Assembly: GCF_000308835.1 (NCBI RefSeq)
Contig: NZ_BAGN01000076.1
Location: forward strand, 1-64,000
Reading direction: 5' to 3'
Length of the DNA stretch: 64,000 nt
From: Nocardia vinacea NBRC 16497
GTDB lineage: Bacteria; Actinomycetota; Actinomycetes; Mycobacteriales; Mycobacteriaceae
The translations under genes were made by a program, and so were the position numbers. This document shows, piece by piece, positions 1 to 7,782 of the stretch. Under the pieces are notes generated by a model. It saw only the letters and a program-made list of their open reading frames with translations. It did no database searches and had not been told where the DNA came from. Numbering within the stretch: the stretch's first letter is position 1; each line of letters starts with the position of its first letter.

Positions 1-922
1 GTCGGGGGAGCTGACCGCCCTGCTCGGCCCGTCGGGTTCGGGCAAGTCGACCCTGCTGCGCTCGATCGCCGGCCTGGAATCGCTGGACGCGGGCATCGTC
101 ACCATAGCGGGCAACGACGTGACGCACGTGCCGCCGCAGAAACGCGATATCGGCTTCGTATTCCAGCACTACGCCGCGTTCAAGCATATGACCGTGCGTG
201 ACAACGTCGCCTTCGGACTCAAGATCCGCAAGCGTCCCAAGGGCGAAATCGCCAAGCGTGTCGACGAATTGCTCGGCATCGTCGGCCTCGACGGCTTCCA
301 GCATCGCTACCCGGCTCAGCTCTCCGGCGGTCAGCGTCAGCGCATGGCACTGGCTCGCGCGCTCGCGGTCGACCCGCAGGTGCTGCTGCTCGACGAGCCG
401 TTCGGCGCGCTCGACGCCAAGGTGCGCGCCGACCTGCGCACCTGGCTGCGTCGGCTGCACGAGGAGGTCCACGTGACCACCGTGCTGGTCACCCACGACC
501 AGGAGGAGGCCCTCGACGTCGCCGACCGGATCGCGGTGATGAACAAGGGCCGCATCGAACAGGTCGGCAGCCCGGAGGACGTTTACGACCGGCCCGCCAA
601 CGAATTCGTGATGTCCTTCCTCGGTGCGGTGGCCCGGCTCAACGGACATCTGGTGCGACCGCACGATATTCGCGTCGGCCGCGACGCCAGCATGGCGCTC
701 GCAAAAGACGAGGGCACCGCGGAGTCGGCGGGTGTCACCCGCGCCACCGTGGAACGCGTTGTGCACCTCGGATTCGAGGTGCGCGTCGAGTTGCGCAATG
801 CGGCCACCGGCGATCTGTTCGCCGCCCAGGTGACCCGCGGTGACGCCGAGGCACTGCAGCTCAACGATGGGGAAACCGTCTACGCCCGCGCCACCCGCAT
901 TCCGGAACTGCCTGCGGGATAA
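1..922 (+). CDS. cysA: Sulfate/thiosulfate ABC transporter ATPase (5' truncated)
   Basis: Cytoplasmic ATPase of the CysTWA sulfate importer. The gene enters from the left edge; the reading frame starts at base 2 and gives 306 residues. The Walker A motif (GPSGSGKST) lies at bases 26-52, so only the first ~30 residues are missing. Downstream are the Q-loop, the signature LSGGQRQR, Walker B ending LLLDEP, the Gly-Ala-Leu-Asp loop and the H-loop VTHD. The last ~90 residues form a TOBE-like C-terminal domain. The CysA/PotA group is clear from the sequence; sulfate specificity is inferred from the CysA-like sequence and from the sulfur operon at 31.7-37.7 kb. A strong hairpin follows the stop, so this is probably the last gene of its operon. 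Confidence 0.85.
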   Translation, partial: SGELTALLGPSGSGKSTLLRSIAGLESLDAGIVTIAGNDVTHVPPQKRDIGFVFQHYAAFKHMTVRDNVAFGLKIRKRPKGEIAKRVDELLGIVGLDGFQHRYPAQLSGGQRQRMALARALAVDPQVLLLDEPFGALDAKVRADLRTWLRRLHEEVHVTTVLVTHDQEEALDVADRIAVMNKGRIEQVGSPEDVYDRPANEFVMSFLGAVARLNGHLVRPHDIRVGRDASMALAKDEGTAESAGVTRATVERVVHLGFEVRVELRNAATGDLFAAQVTRGDAEALQLNDGETVYARATRIPELPAG

Positions 923-1012
923 GGGCACTATTCGATTCGCGGCGCCCTTCGTGGTTACCCTCCGCTACCGCCTCCGGGCCCGGCGCGCACGCCACGAATT
1001 CGACTCCGCTTG

Positions 1013-1050
1013 ATGGCCACGGATTCCGCATACGCGAAATCCGTGGCCAT
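1013..1050 (+). terminator. Hairpin terminator after cysA
   Basis: Perfect 13-bp arms (1013-1025 and 1038-1050) enclose a 12-base loop that can itself form a CGC/GCG inner stem. It sits 90 bases after the cysA stop. There is no T-tract, as is common in actinobacteria, so the call rests on stem strength and position. Confidence 0.6.
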
Positions 1051-1218
1051 TCCTGGCGTGTCGAAACCTAACTCCGGTTTCCACGTCTCATATTGTGCTG
1101 AATGCGAAACACCCGCTAGTGGGTTCCGGTGAATTATCGGAACGTAATCCGATGTGAGCATTCGCAATGGTCGTCGAACGCGGCCCGTATGCGGGCGGCG
1201 GGAAGTTGATCGATCACC

Positions 1219-1929
1219 ATGTCAATTCGAAGACAGGTATTTCTGGCGCTGGCCGCTGCCGGCGTCGCGGTGATAATCCAATCCGGTCCGGCGATCGCCG
1301 CACCACCACCCGGAACGCCGGCAGTGCGCGCACCGGATGGCCCGGTTATCACCGAGATTCCCGCGGACTCGCCCGAAGTGGCCGCAATCGGTCCGGAATC
1401 GGTGGGGAAGCCGATCCCGAACTCATATGCCGGTCTCACCCCGGCGCAGTTGATACCGCACGGAATCGAGGGCGAGCAACGGCATTTCACGCCGAATCCG
1501 GAGCAATGGGATAATGCGCGGGCGATTGTCGAAGTGGTCCTGCGTCGCGATCTGCCCGCCTATGCGGCGGTGGTCGCGCTGGCCACCGCACTGCAGGAAT
1601 CGATGCTGCGCAATCTGACCGAGGCGGTCGATCACGACTCGCTCGGGGTGTTCCAGCAGCGACCGTCCGCGGGCTGGGGTACGCCCCAGCAGCTCACCGA
1701 TCTGCGCTACGCGACCGGTCGATTCCTGGACGCACTGCTGGCCCACGCGCCTGACTACCAGGCGATGCCGCTATGGCAGGCGGCGCAGGCCGCCCAGCGC
1801 TCAGGCTTTCCGACGGCGTACGCGCGGTGGCAGGAGCAGGCCGCGCAGATGGTGTCGCGATTGCTCGGACCACGGCAGGGACCGGTGCGGCGGGTGGCGA
1901 GTGCCCAAGCGGTGCTGGGCTGTTGCTGA
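1219..1929 (+). CDS. Secreted lysozyme-like/transglycosylase-like protein
   Basis: 236 residues. An N-terminal signal peptide (Arg-Arg, then a hydrophobic run ending near AIAAPP at residue ~28) predicts export. The central part contains ATALQES, then DSLGVFQQRPSAGWG and a Gln/Ala-rich AQAAQRSGFP segment, a pattern seen in actinobacterial exported proteins with a lysozyme-like fold; the Glu of LQES would be the candidate catalytic acid. The ATG start directly precedes the signal peptide. It stands alone between two strong hairpins and is probably monocistronic. Activity on peptidoglycan is inferred, not proven. Confidence 0.65.
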   Translation: MSIRRQVFLALAAAGVAVIIQSGPAIAAPPPGTPAVRAPDGPVITEIPADSPEVAAIGPESVGKPIPNSYAGLTPAQLIPHGIEGEQRHFTPNPEQWDNARAIVEVVLRRDLPAYAAVVALATALQESMLRNLTEAVDHDSLGVFQQRPSAGWGTPQQLTDLRYATGRFLDALLAHAPDYQAMPLWQAAQAAQRSGFPTAYARWQEQAAQMVSRLLGPRQGPVRRVASAQAVLGCC

Positions 1930-1961
1930 TGAGTTGCCGGTGGGTGTAATGGTTTTGATTT

Positions 1962-1996
1962 CCCGCACCGGAATCGTTCGCGAATTCCGGTGCGGG
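1962..1996 (+). terminator. Hairpin terminator after the secreted protein gene
   Basis: Perfect 13-bp inverted repeat (1962-1974 with 1984-1996, 9-base loop) 32 bases after the stop codon. GC-rich stem, no T-tract. Confidence 0.6.
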
Positions 1997-2410
1997 GAGT
2001 CGGAACTCGTTGCCGGATCGGACCTATCCGGCCAGTGACGGACTGGTCGGTTTCGATAGGGCTCGGGATCGGCTTGCTGCGGCGTATTCAGCAACCTCTG
2101 TTGGTGTCCGAGTGGTGGCTGTTTTCGCATGTAAGAACATGTCTCGGAGGCTGGGGCGACGATCTGGCTGCCTGCTGGCAAACGGCGACAGGGCATCGTT
2201 GAATTCCGGCGCGCCGTAAGAAGATCCGGCCGCGACATCGGTGCGTCACCTCCCGTACCAGGTGAGCAGGGATCGGTGCTATTGCTATGCAACCTGTGTC
2301 AGTGGCGGCGGCATGCGGACAACCGCGTGTCCGGTGGTTGGCAGGCCGGTCGCGGAGTGGTTGCGTGAATAAGGTTCGAAGCAAATCGGCTCGGCGATCA
2401 GAGGATTGCG
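1997..2410. other. Gene-free stretch upstream of the Hsp70-like gene
   Basis: No convincing coding frame. The only structure noted is a short inverted repeat CATGT-4-ACATG at 2128-2141, a possible regulator site. GAGGA at ~2401 serves as ribosome binding site for the gene starting at 2411. Confidence 0.4.
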
Positions 2411-3556
2411 ATGGCGGTTGGTCTCGGTTTGAGCATAGGCACGGTGAACACGGTTTCCGCTCTGGCGGAGGAGGGTTCGGCCAAGGCTCCACCCGGTCGC
2501 CGCTCCGCCGCTGAACGCTCGCCCGCCGTCACCCGCCGCACCACCCTCACCTTCGACAGCACCGGAACGGCCAGGGTCGGCATGATTCCGCGGCACGGGC
2601 GCGCCATCACCGAATTCGCCGATCTGAGTCAACGCAAGACCAAGCAGGCCAGGGTCGGGCACCGCGCGCTCACCGCGGCCGATCTGATCGCGGTTGTCAC
2701 GGAATGTCTGATCACCGAGGCGCGTCGTGATCGTCGAGCGGTCGGTGCGGGTGTCACGCTGACGCATCCTGCGGGCTACACCGAAGGCCAGTTGGGGGAG
2801 TTGCGCGCGGCGCTGGACGCGATCGGTTTGACTCATGTCGCGCTGGTCGCCGAACCCGTCGCGGCGGCCACCTGGCTCGAGGTCGAACGCGGGCCGCTGA
2901 TGCCGGGCCTAGCCCTGGTCTATGACCTAGGTGGGGCAAGCCTCGATATCACCCTCGTGCGAGTCGGTGCGGGCTGTCCGCGCAATCCGATTGTCGGCGT
3001 ACCGATCCGTTCGACGGAATTCGGCGGGCGGGCCTTCGGTGCGCTGGTCGCCGCGCGGGCCGGGAACGGGACCGTGCCCGCCTCCATCTCCGGTGTGGTC
3101 ACCGGTGCCACCGCCGACGAATTGCGCACCATCCATATCCGATCCTCGCTGAAGCTGGTCTATCGCTGTCTGCGGATGGCCGATGTGACCATGGCCGATG
3201 TCGACTGTGTGCTGGTGGTCGGCGGTGCGGCCCGGCCGGTCGAGGTGGCCCAGGTGCTCGCCGGTGAACTGGCGCGCCCGGTGATCGCGGCCCCGGATCC
3301 AGAACGCACGATCGCCGACGGTGCCGCCATCATGGCGCGTCGCGCCGCCGCCGCGGACGAGGAGGCGACCGGACATCACCATCGGCGCAAACCGCGCAGA
3401 GTGACGACGCGCGCCCTTCTACTTTCACGGCGTACCAGGCGCCGCTTGACCCGGGTGGCGATCGCGGTGGGGATGTCGGCCGCTGGAGTGGCGCTCGCGC
3501 TGGCGCTGCCCGCCGACACGGTGGTCGCGGGCTTGTCGCAACTCGGGCTGCGGTAA
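2411..3556 (+). CDS. Compact Hsp70-like ATPase with C-terminal membrane anchor
   Basis: 381 residues. The actin/Hsp70 ATPase signatures are all present in degenerate form: phosphate-1 (GLSIGTVNT, residue ~5), connect-1 (VAEPVAAATWL), phosphate-2 (YDLGGASLDIT) and the adenosine motif (VLVVGGAARPVEV). The nucleotide-binding region spans only ~310 residues and no substrate-binding domain follows. A basic stretch (HHHRRKPRR, then RRTRRRLTR) leads into one hydrophobic segment at ~350-370, predicting a cytoplasmic ATPase tied to the membrane by its C-terminus. The gene at 7783 is a paralogue. It differs from DnaK by lacking the lid and peptide-binding domains, so a sensor or scaffold role is as likely as chaperone work. 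Function unknown. Confidence 0.7.
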   Translation: MAVGLGLSIGTVNTVSALAEEGSAKAPPGRRSAAERSPAVTRRTTLTFDSTGTARVGMIPRHGRAITEFADLSQRKTKQARVGHRALTAADLIAVVTECLITEARRDRRAVGAGVTLTHPAGYTEGQLGELRAALDAIGLTHVALVAEPVAAATWLEVERGPLMPGLALVYDLGGASLDITLVRVGAGCPRNPIVGVPIRSTEFGGRAFGALVAARAGNGTVPASISGVVTGATADELRTIHIRSSLKLVYRCLRMADVTMADVDCVLVVGGAARPVEVAQVLAGELARPVIAAPDPERTIADGAAIMARRAAAADEEATGHHHRRKPRRVTTRALLLSRRTRRRLTRVAIAVGMSAAGVALALALPADTVVAGLSQLGLR

Positions 3557-3610
3557 AGGCGGACCCGGCGGCGCCCGCACCGTCGCCGGGGATGCCGATC
3601 GCCGGCCAGG

Positions 3611-3661
3611 TTGACGTGACTCCTCGTAGGTGTAACTATGGGATACAGTAAATGTGTCCCA
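3611..3661 (+). promoter_or_regulatory. Promoter and 23-bp operator of the diiron oxygenase operon
   Basis: A -35 TTGACG (3611-3616), 16-base spacer and -10 TAACTA (3633-3638) abut a near-perfect inverted repeat at 3639-3661 (TGGGATACA, 5-base centre, TGTGTCCCA; one mismatch pair). The repeat would cover the transcription start, the classic place for a repressor. The regulator is not next door. Confidence 0.6.
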
Positions 3662-3673
3662 CGAGGAGAGGCA

Positions 3674-4687
3674 GTGACGACGATGTCTACAGCCGTGACG
3701 CCCGCAGTCGATTCCGATCTGGCGAAGGCGCAGGAGTATGCCGCCAAGCTGCTGCTGCTCTCCGAAGGTTCGGTGAACAAGCACTTCGACCCGTTCGAGG
3801 ACATCGACTGGGACAATCCGGATTTTGCCGCCGATGCCGGTGAAGAGCGCTGGGTGCTCCCGGTATCCGGCGATGCGCTCGGTCGCCACCCCTGGTACCA
3901 GGCGCTACCGCAGGATCGGAAGATCGCGATCGGCAAGTACCGTCAAGCCAATGTCGCCAAGGTCGGTCTGCAATTCGAATCCATCCTGATCAGCGGCATG
4001 GTGACGCACAGCTTCGGCCTGCCCAACGGTTCGCCCGAATTCCGGTACTGCTCCCACGAAATGATCGAGGAGCACAACCACACCCTGATGTTCCAGGAGA
4101 TGGTCAACCGGATCGGCATCGACGTTCCCGGTATGGGCCCGCTGGTGCGCAAGTTCAAGTACATCGGCGCGCCGGTGGCCGCTCTATTCCCGAATCTGTT
4201 CTTCATGGCCGTGCTCGCGGGTGAGGAGCCGATCGACCACATTCAGAAGGCGATCCTGCGTTCGGGTGAGGACGTGCATCCGATTATGCGCGGCGTGATG
4301 GCGATTCACGTCGCCGAGGAGGCGCGCCACATTTCCTTCGCGCACGAATTCCTCAAGCAGCATGTGCCCGATAAGAATGCGGCCAATAAGTTGGTGCTCT
4401 CGATCGTCATGCCGATCGTCATGTTCATCCTCGGCCGCTCCATCTACACACCGCCCCGGTCGTTCTTCAAGGAGTTCGATATCCCGGACGAGGTGCGCAA
4501 GGAGCTGTTCTACGGTTCGAAACAGGCCAAGCAGGAGTTCAGCGACTTCTTCGGCGATGTGCGCACGCTGGCCGATGACATCGGGCTGATGAACCCCATC
4601 GGCAAGGCGGTCTGGAAGCTGCTGAAGATCGACGGCCACACCACCCGCTACCGCTCCGAGCCGTTGCGCACGGCCAAGGCCGGCTGA
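3674..4687 (+). CDS. AurF-like diiron oxygenase
   Basis: 337 residues. Belongs to the AurF (p-aminobenzoate N-oxygenase) type of carboxylate-bridged diiron proteins: the Glu/His helices MIEEHNHTLMFQE and HVAEEARHISFAHEF supply ligands for two irons. The substrate is unknown; AurF itself oxidises an aromatic amine. Start: GAGGAG at 3663-3668 is 5 bases before GTG 3674; an ATG at 3683 in frame is an alternative. The stop is one base from the next start, so it is co-transcribed with the ferredoxin-reductase fusion, which plausibly supplies its electrons. In M. tuberculosis the AurF-like Rv0885 sits beside fprB (Rv0886) in the same way. Confidence 0.8.
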   Translation: MTTMSTAVTPAVDSDLAKAQEYAAKLLLLSEGSVNKHFDPFEDIDWDNPDFAADAGEERWVLPVSGDALGRHPWYQALPQDRKIAIGKYRQANVAKVGLQFESILISGMVTHSFGLPNGSPEFRYCSHEMIEEHNHTLMFQEMVNRIGIDVPGMGPLVRKFKYIGAPVAALFPNLFFMAVLAGEEPIDHIQKAILRSGEDVHPIMRGVMAIHVAEEARHISFAHEFLKQHVPDKNAANKLVLSIVMPIVMFILGRSIYTPPRSFFKEFDIPDEVRKELFYGSKQAKQEFSDFFGDVRTLADDIGLMNPIGKAVWKLLKIDGHTTRYRSEPLRTAKAG

Positions 4688-4688
4688 C

Positions 4689-6308
4689 GTGCCGTACGTC
4701 GTCACGCAGTCCTGCTGTAGCGATGCGTCCTGCGTCTATGCCTGCCCGGTCAACTGCATCCATCCCACGCCCGACGAACCGGATTTTCTGACGGCGGAGA
4801 TGCTGTATGTCGATCCGCAGGCGTGCGTGGACTGCGGCGCATGTGCGAGTGCGTGCCCGGTCGATGCCATCACGTCGTCGAAGAAGCTGACCGACGAGCA
4901 GAAGCCGTTTATCGAGATCAATGCCGACTTCTATCGGCAGGCGCGGCCGCGGCCGCTGCTCGCGAAGCCGGTGCCCGCGGCCGAGATCCACACCGAGCGT
5001 CAGCCGTTGCGGGTGGCGATCGTCGGGTCCGGGCCCTCGGCCATGTACGCGGCCGATGAACTGCTGACCCAGCCCGACGTCACTGTGACGGTCTTCGACC
5101 GGCTTCCGGTACCCCACGGACTCGCCAGGTACGGCGTCGCGCCGGACCATGCCAAGACCCGGCAGGTCAACAAGCTCTTCGATATCATCTCGGCGCAGCC
5201 CGGGTTCGAGTCGTATCTGAATATCGAAGTGGGCAAACATATTTCGCACCAGGAGCTGCTCGCGCACTTCCATGCGGTGATCTATGCGGTCGGTGCGTCC
5301 TCGGATCGTAAGCTCGGCATTCTTGGGGAAGATTTGGCGGGCAATGTATCTGCCACCGACTTCGTCGCCTGGTACAACGGGCATCCGGATCATGCCGGGC
5401 GCACCTTCGATCTGTCGCAGCGCCGAGCCGTCATCGTCGGCAATGGCAATGTGGCCCTCGATGTGGCGCGCATTCTTGCTTGCGATCCGGAAGCGTTGGT
5501 GGGCACTGATATCGCACCCCATGCGTTGCAGGCACTGCGGGAGAGCAAGATCGAGGAAGTGGTAGTGCTCGGTCGGCGCGGTCCGGCCGAATCCGCGTTC
5601 ACCGTACCGGAATTCGTCGGGCTGCTCGGCGCGGATGTCGATATGGCAATCGAGGGTGAACTGCCCCCGGTGACCGATGAACTGCCGTATCAGGTCGAGC
5701 AGAAGTTGCGGTTGCTGCATACCGTAGCGACTGGTGACAGGTCGCTCGAAAGGGCCGGCGTGGCCGAGCGGCCGCTCGGTGCGCGCAAGCGGATCGTGTT
5801 CCGATATCTGTCCGCGCCGACCGCGATTCTGGGCGCCGACGAGGTGACCGGTATCGAGCTGAGCCGCAACGAACTCGTCACCGATCCGGATGGTCGTGTC
5901 CGTGCGGTGGCGACGGGGGAGACCGAGCGGTTGGATACCGGGCTGGTGCTCACCTCGGTGGGTTATCGCGGTGTTGCCCTGCCGGGCTTGCCATTCGACG
6001 AGCAGTCCGCCGTGATCCCGAATCTGAACGGCCGCGTGCTGGAACAGTCCGGTGGTGCGGTACTGCCCGGAACGTATGTCACCGGCTGGATCAAGCGTGG
6101 TCCCACCGGATTCATCGGTACCAACAAATCCTGCGCGCAGGAGACGGTTCGGCAGTTGGCCGATGATTTCAACGCCGGTCGGTTACGTGAACCGGCAGGC
6201 AACGCGGCGGATTTCGATCACCTGGTGCACCGTCGCCGACCCTCGGTCCTGTCCCGCCGAAGCGCGGTGCGAACCGGTATCGTGCGGCGCCTGCTCGCTC
6301 GCGCCTGA
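4689..6308 (+). CDS. fprB: Ferredoxin-NADP reductase fused to N-terminal ferredoxin (FprB type)
   Basis: 539 residues. Residues 1-70 are a two-cluster ferredoxin: Cys9, Cys15, Cys19, Cys23, then Cys46, Cys49, Cys52, Cys56. From ~105 follows an adrenodoxin-reductase-like flavoprotein with FAD motif IVGSGPSAMYA and NADP motif IVGNGNVALDVA. It passes electrons between NADPH and its own Fe-S domain, presumably on to the diiron oxygenase immediately upstream (1-base gap). GTG start fixed by the upstream stop and by the conserved ferredoxin N-terminus. The domain order and neighbour match M. tuberculosis FprB. Confidence 0.88.
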   Translation: MPYVVTQSCCSDASCVYACPVNCIHPTPDEPDFLTAEMLYVDPQACVDCGACASACPVDAITSSKKLTDEQKPFIEINADFYRQARPRPLLAKPVPAAEIHTERQPLRVAIVGSGPSAMYAADELLTQPDVTVTVFDRLPVPHGLARYGVAPDHAKTRQVNKLFDIISAQPGFESYLNIEVGKHISHQELLAHFHAVIYAVGASSDRKLGILGEDLAGNVSATDFVAWYNGHPDHAGRTFDLSQRRAVIVGNGNVALDVARILACDPEALVGTDIAPHALQALRESKIEEVVVLGRRGPAESAFTVPEFVGLLGADVDMAIEGELPPVTDELPYQVEQKLRLLHTVATGDRSLERAGVAERPLGARKRIVFRYLSAPTAILGADEVTGIELSRNELVTDPDGRVRAVATGETERLDTGLVLTSVGYRGVALPGLPFDEQSAVIPNLNGRVLEQSGGAVLPGTYVTGWIKRGPTGFIGTNKSCAQETVRQLADDFNAGRLREPAGNAADFDHLVHRRRPSVLSRRSAVRTGIVRRLLARA

Positions 6309-6403
6309 GCGGCGCAAGCGCGCCCATGTCTCATTCGGCTGTGTAACGGTTTTCGCCTCCCTCCGACATGTTGGGTGCGCGGTTAGGGTCCGTGACGACG
6401 GTT

Positions 6404-6455
6404 GGCACCTCGGCGCACGGCGACGCGATGAGGGCGAATGTCGGGCCGAGGTGCC
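6404..6455. terminator. Bidirectional hairpin between fprB and the SDR gene
   Basis: Perfect 11-bp arms GGCACCTCGGC/GCCGAGGTGCC (6404-6414, 6445-6455) with a 30-base loop, lying between two convergent genes. Confidence 0.4.
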
Positions 6456-6464
6456 GATTGGCGA

Positions 6465-7226
6465 CTATTTGGCGGTGAACCCACCGTCGATCGCGAGCGC
6501 CGCACCGGTGATGAAGCTGGCCTCATCGCTCAGCAGGTAGGCGCAGAACGAGGCGATCTCCGTCGGCTTGCTGATCCGGCCGAGCGGATGCAGTGCGGCG
6601 ATGGCCGCTTCACCCTCCGGCGTCGCACCCATCGAGTTGCGGAAAGCTGGCGTATCGACCGCGCCGGAGACCAGCGCATTCACCCGAACACCCTGTTCAG
6701 CGGCCTCCAGCGCCACCGCGCGGGTCAGCCCGACGACGCCGTGTTTGGCCGCCACATACGGCGCCACCGAACCCATGCCGACCACGCCGAGGTTCGACGC
6801 GTTGTTGAGGATCGCGCCGCCGCCGGAGGCGACAATCGCCGGAACCTGGTGGCGCAGACCGTAGAACACGCTGGTCAGATTGAGTTCGAGATCGGCGCGC
6901 CACCCCGCCTCGTCGATCTGCTCGATCGGGCCGAAGGCATTGACGGCGCCCGCATTATTGAATGCCGCGTCCAGCCGACCGTATTCGGTGAGTGCCGCCT
7001 GGGTCAGCCGGGCCACATCGGCCTCGACGGTGACATCGGTCGGCACGAACATCGCCCGGCCACCCGCTGCACGGATATCGGCCGCGACCTGCTCGCCCGC
7101 GTCTTTACCACGAGCGCCGAGCACGACCGCCGCGCCCTCGGTCGCCGCCCGCATGGCCACCGCCTTGCCGACACCCGAGCTGGCCCCGGTGATGAGCACG
7201 ACCTTGTCCGCGAAACGTGTCGACAT
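6465..7226 (-). CDS. SDR family NAD(P)-dependent oxidoreductase
   Basis: 253 residues, the usual classical SDR length. Visible: cofactor motif TGASSGVGKA near residue 13, NNAG, active-site Ser in NASN, the catalytic YVAAK (Tyr-x-x-x-Lys) and a C-terminal AIDGGF typical of FabG-like members. The substrate cannot be inferred. ATG at 7226 is chosen because it directly precedes the Rossmann fold and has GAAGGGA upstream; the frame stays open ~28 codons further. It is convergent with fprB and appears monocistronic. Confidence 0.85.
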   Translation of the reverse strand: MSTRFADKVVLITGASSGVGKAVAMRAATEGAAVVLGARGKDAGEQVAADIRAAGGRAMFVPTDVTVEADVARLTQAALTEYGRLDAAFNNAGAVNAFGPIEQIDEAGWRADLELNLTSVFYGLRHQVPAIVASGGGAILNNASNLGVVGMGSVAPYVAAKHGVVGLTRAVALEAAEQGVRVNALVSGAVDTPAFRNSMGATPEGEAAIAALHPLGRISKPTEIASFCAYLLSDEASFITGAALAIDGGFTAK

Positions 7227-7782
7227 CGTCTTCGAATTCCCTTCTCGTTCTTGTGATTTCATGAGCGACGAGGTGGCGCGGGAACTCGGTTCGTCCGAGC
7301 GCTTGCTCATCGCTGAATCCAGTCAAGCGGTCGGAGAGTGGTGCTGCTGGCGGAAATCAGCCGTCGAGTTTGACATGTCATGTTCCGACAGTTGGGACGC
7401 ACGTGCTATGAAATCTACAGCGCTGGCAACAGATTGGTTACCGACCAGTCGGTGTGTGTTGTCGGTTCTGGGTGGTTCTGTTCGGTATGGCAGATCTGGG
7501 GCTCGATTCGAGTTACTGTGCGGTAGCGGAATCTGGCTTACCGCAGTGGAATCGGGCCTTCGGTCGCGAAACGCCGGACGTCCAGGGGAGTGGATGAATC
7601 TTTTTCATGTGATCTAGCTGGGAATTTGAATCAGAGTCAACGGAAGCCAAACGTTTCATATCAATTCGACATCCGAATCGATCCGGCAGCAGCTAACCTG
7701 TGGGTGCTGTTTGGGAAGCGACCGCGGCCACATGGATCTCCTGTGTGATGGACGTGGTCTCGGTGCGTTGACGGGATAGCGA
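7227..7782. other. Long intergenic region between divergent SDR and Hsp70-like genes
   Basis: 556 bases without a credible gene. It must hold promoters for both flanking divergent genes. The clearest element is the 10-bp perfect palindrome TGACATGTCA at 7371-7380, 145 bases upstream of the SDR start, a possible repressor site. Confidence 0.4.
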
